Positions 49,908-50,020 of a stretch of DNA of 50,020 bases are shown here, in pieces. The stretch's first letter is position 1. The number at the start of each line of letters is the position of its first letter. This stretch comes from an uncultured Hungatella sp. (lineage in GTDB: Bacteria > Bacillota > Clostridia > Lachnospirales > Lachnospiraceae). The DNA is taken from NCBI GenBank assembly GCA_910586845.1, contig CAJUJV010000012.1, positions 11,502 to 61,521 on the forward strand, given 5' to 3'. A model generated the notes under the pieces. That model saw only the letters and a program-made list of their open reading frames with translations. It had not been told where the DNA came from and made no database searches. Position numbers and translations under genes: made by a program.

Positions 49908-50020
49908 AAGACAGGTCCTCGGATGGTAGTTCTTTCAGGATAACTTCGTAGGCTTCATACTCATGGTCAAAATGATATCCCAGTTTCTCTGCCAGTGCCA
50001 CGGACCAGAGATTGTGGGCA
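49855..50020 (-). CDS. GNAT-family acetyltransferase (partial, N-terminus off window)
   Basis: Only the last 55 residues are in the window. They read AHNLWSVALAEKLGYHFDHEY onward, the closing N-x-x-S-x-x-x-x-E-K-L-G-Y helix that contacts acetyl-CoA in GNAT enzymes, followed by a short tail and TGA at 49855-49857. The gene starts beyond the right edge. Its 3' end overlaps the AraC gene by 53 bp in another frame. Confidence 0.75.
   Translation of the reverse strand, partial: AHNLWSVALAEKLGYHFDHEYEAYEVILKELPSEDLSYEKNTLHSSDSHSGKAE

Overview
The window looks like a chromosome segment from a mid-to-high-GC anaerobic Firmicute, most likely a Lachnospiraceae member of the Enterocloster/Hungatella/Lachnoclostridium type. 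The basis is strong AGGAGG ribosome-binding sites, Lac/Cel-type PTS genes with a PRD regulator, a tripartite tricarboxylate transporter, several MATE pumps, a CmpB-type membrane protein and a GrdB-like protein. The genus is inferred from gene content by eye. I saw no rRNA, tRNA, CRISPR array or insertion sequence.

Layout. 1-3.0 kb (minus): an operon of two HAD phosphatases and a tripartite tricarboxylate transporter (substrate-binding lipoprotein, then TctB running off the edge). It diverges from an unusual 729-aa regulator that joins a LacI repressor to an ABC-type solute-binding domain. 5.7-8.1 kb: an M55 D-aminopeptidase (minus) diverges from a family-1 6-phospho-beta-glucosidase (plus). 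8.3-11.4 kb (minus): marR, a MATE pump and an Eis-like acetyltransferase, with the promoter buried in a 51-bp palindrome. 11.7-16.6 kb: a second MATE pump, a DUF2200 gene with an apparent 3' frameshift, a chemoreceptor and a response-regulator diguanylate cyclase.

16.6-28.4 kb (minus) is the most interesting part. It is an AT-richer two-gene cassette set into GC-rich surroundings. The first gene encodes a 3065-aa protein: two LOTUS/OST-HTH-like N-terminal domains, a very long helical solenoid, a beta-sandwich, a STAND/AAA-type ATPase and a winged helix. The second, 19 bp downstream, encodes an 817-aa AAA ATPase ending in a HEPN-like domain with an RNxxxH motif. It resembles a conflict or antiphage system, but I cannot match it to a named one.

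28.4-34 kb: a 1021-aa orphan protein preceded by a 49-codon ORF, a GH25 muramidase and a CmpB-family membrane protein. 34.1-42.6 kb (minus): HPr, a PRD regulator, PTS IIA/IIB/IIC, a GrdB-like protein, a glycosylasparaginase, an M20 peptidase, CutC and YitT. This is plausibly a system for a beta-linked disaccharide and GlcNAc-asparagine-type substrates. Two promoters in it share a new-looking 17-bp palindrome at the same distance from the -10 box. Four of its proteins appear to carry internal in-frame deletions, so the locus may be decaying or mis-assembled.

42.7-50 kb (minus): a third MATE pump, an ECF sigma/anti-sigma/vWA-lipoprotein operon, a small unknown gene, a VOC-DUF3795 fusion, an AraC regulator and the 3' end of an acetyltransferase.
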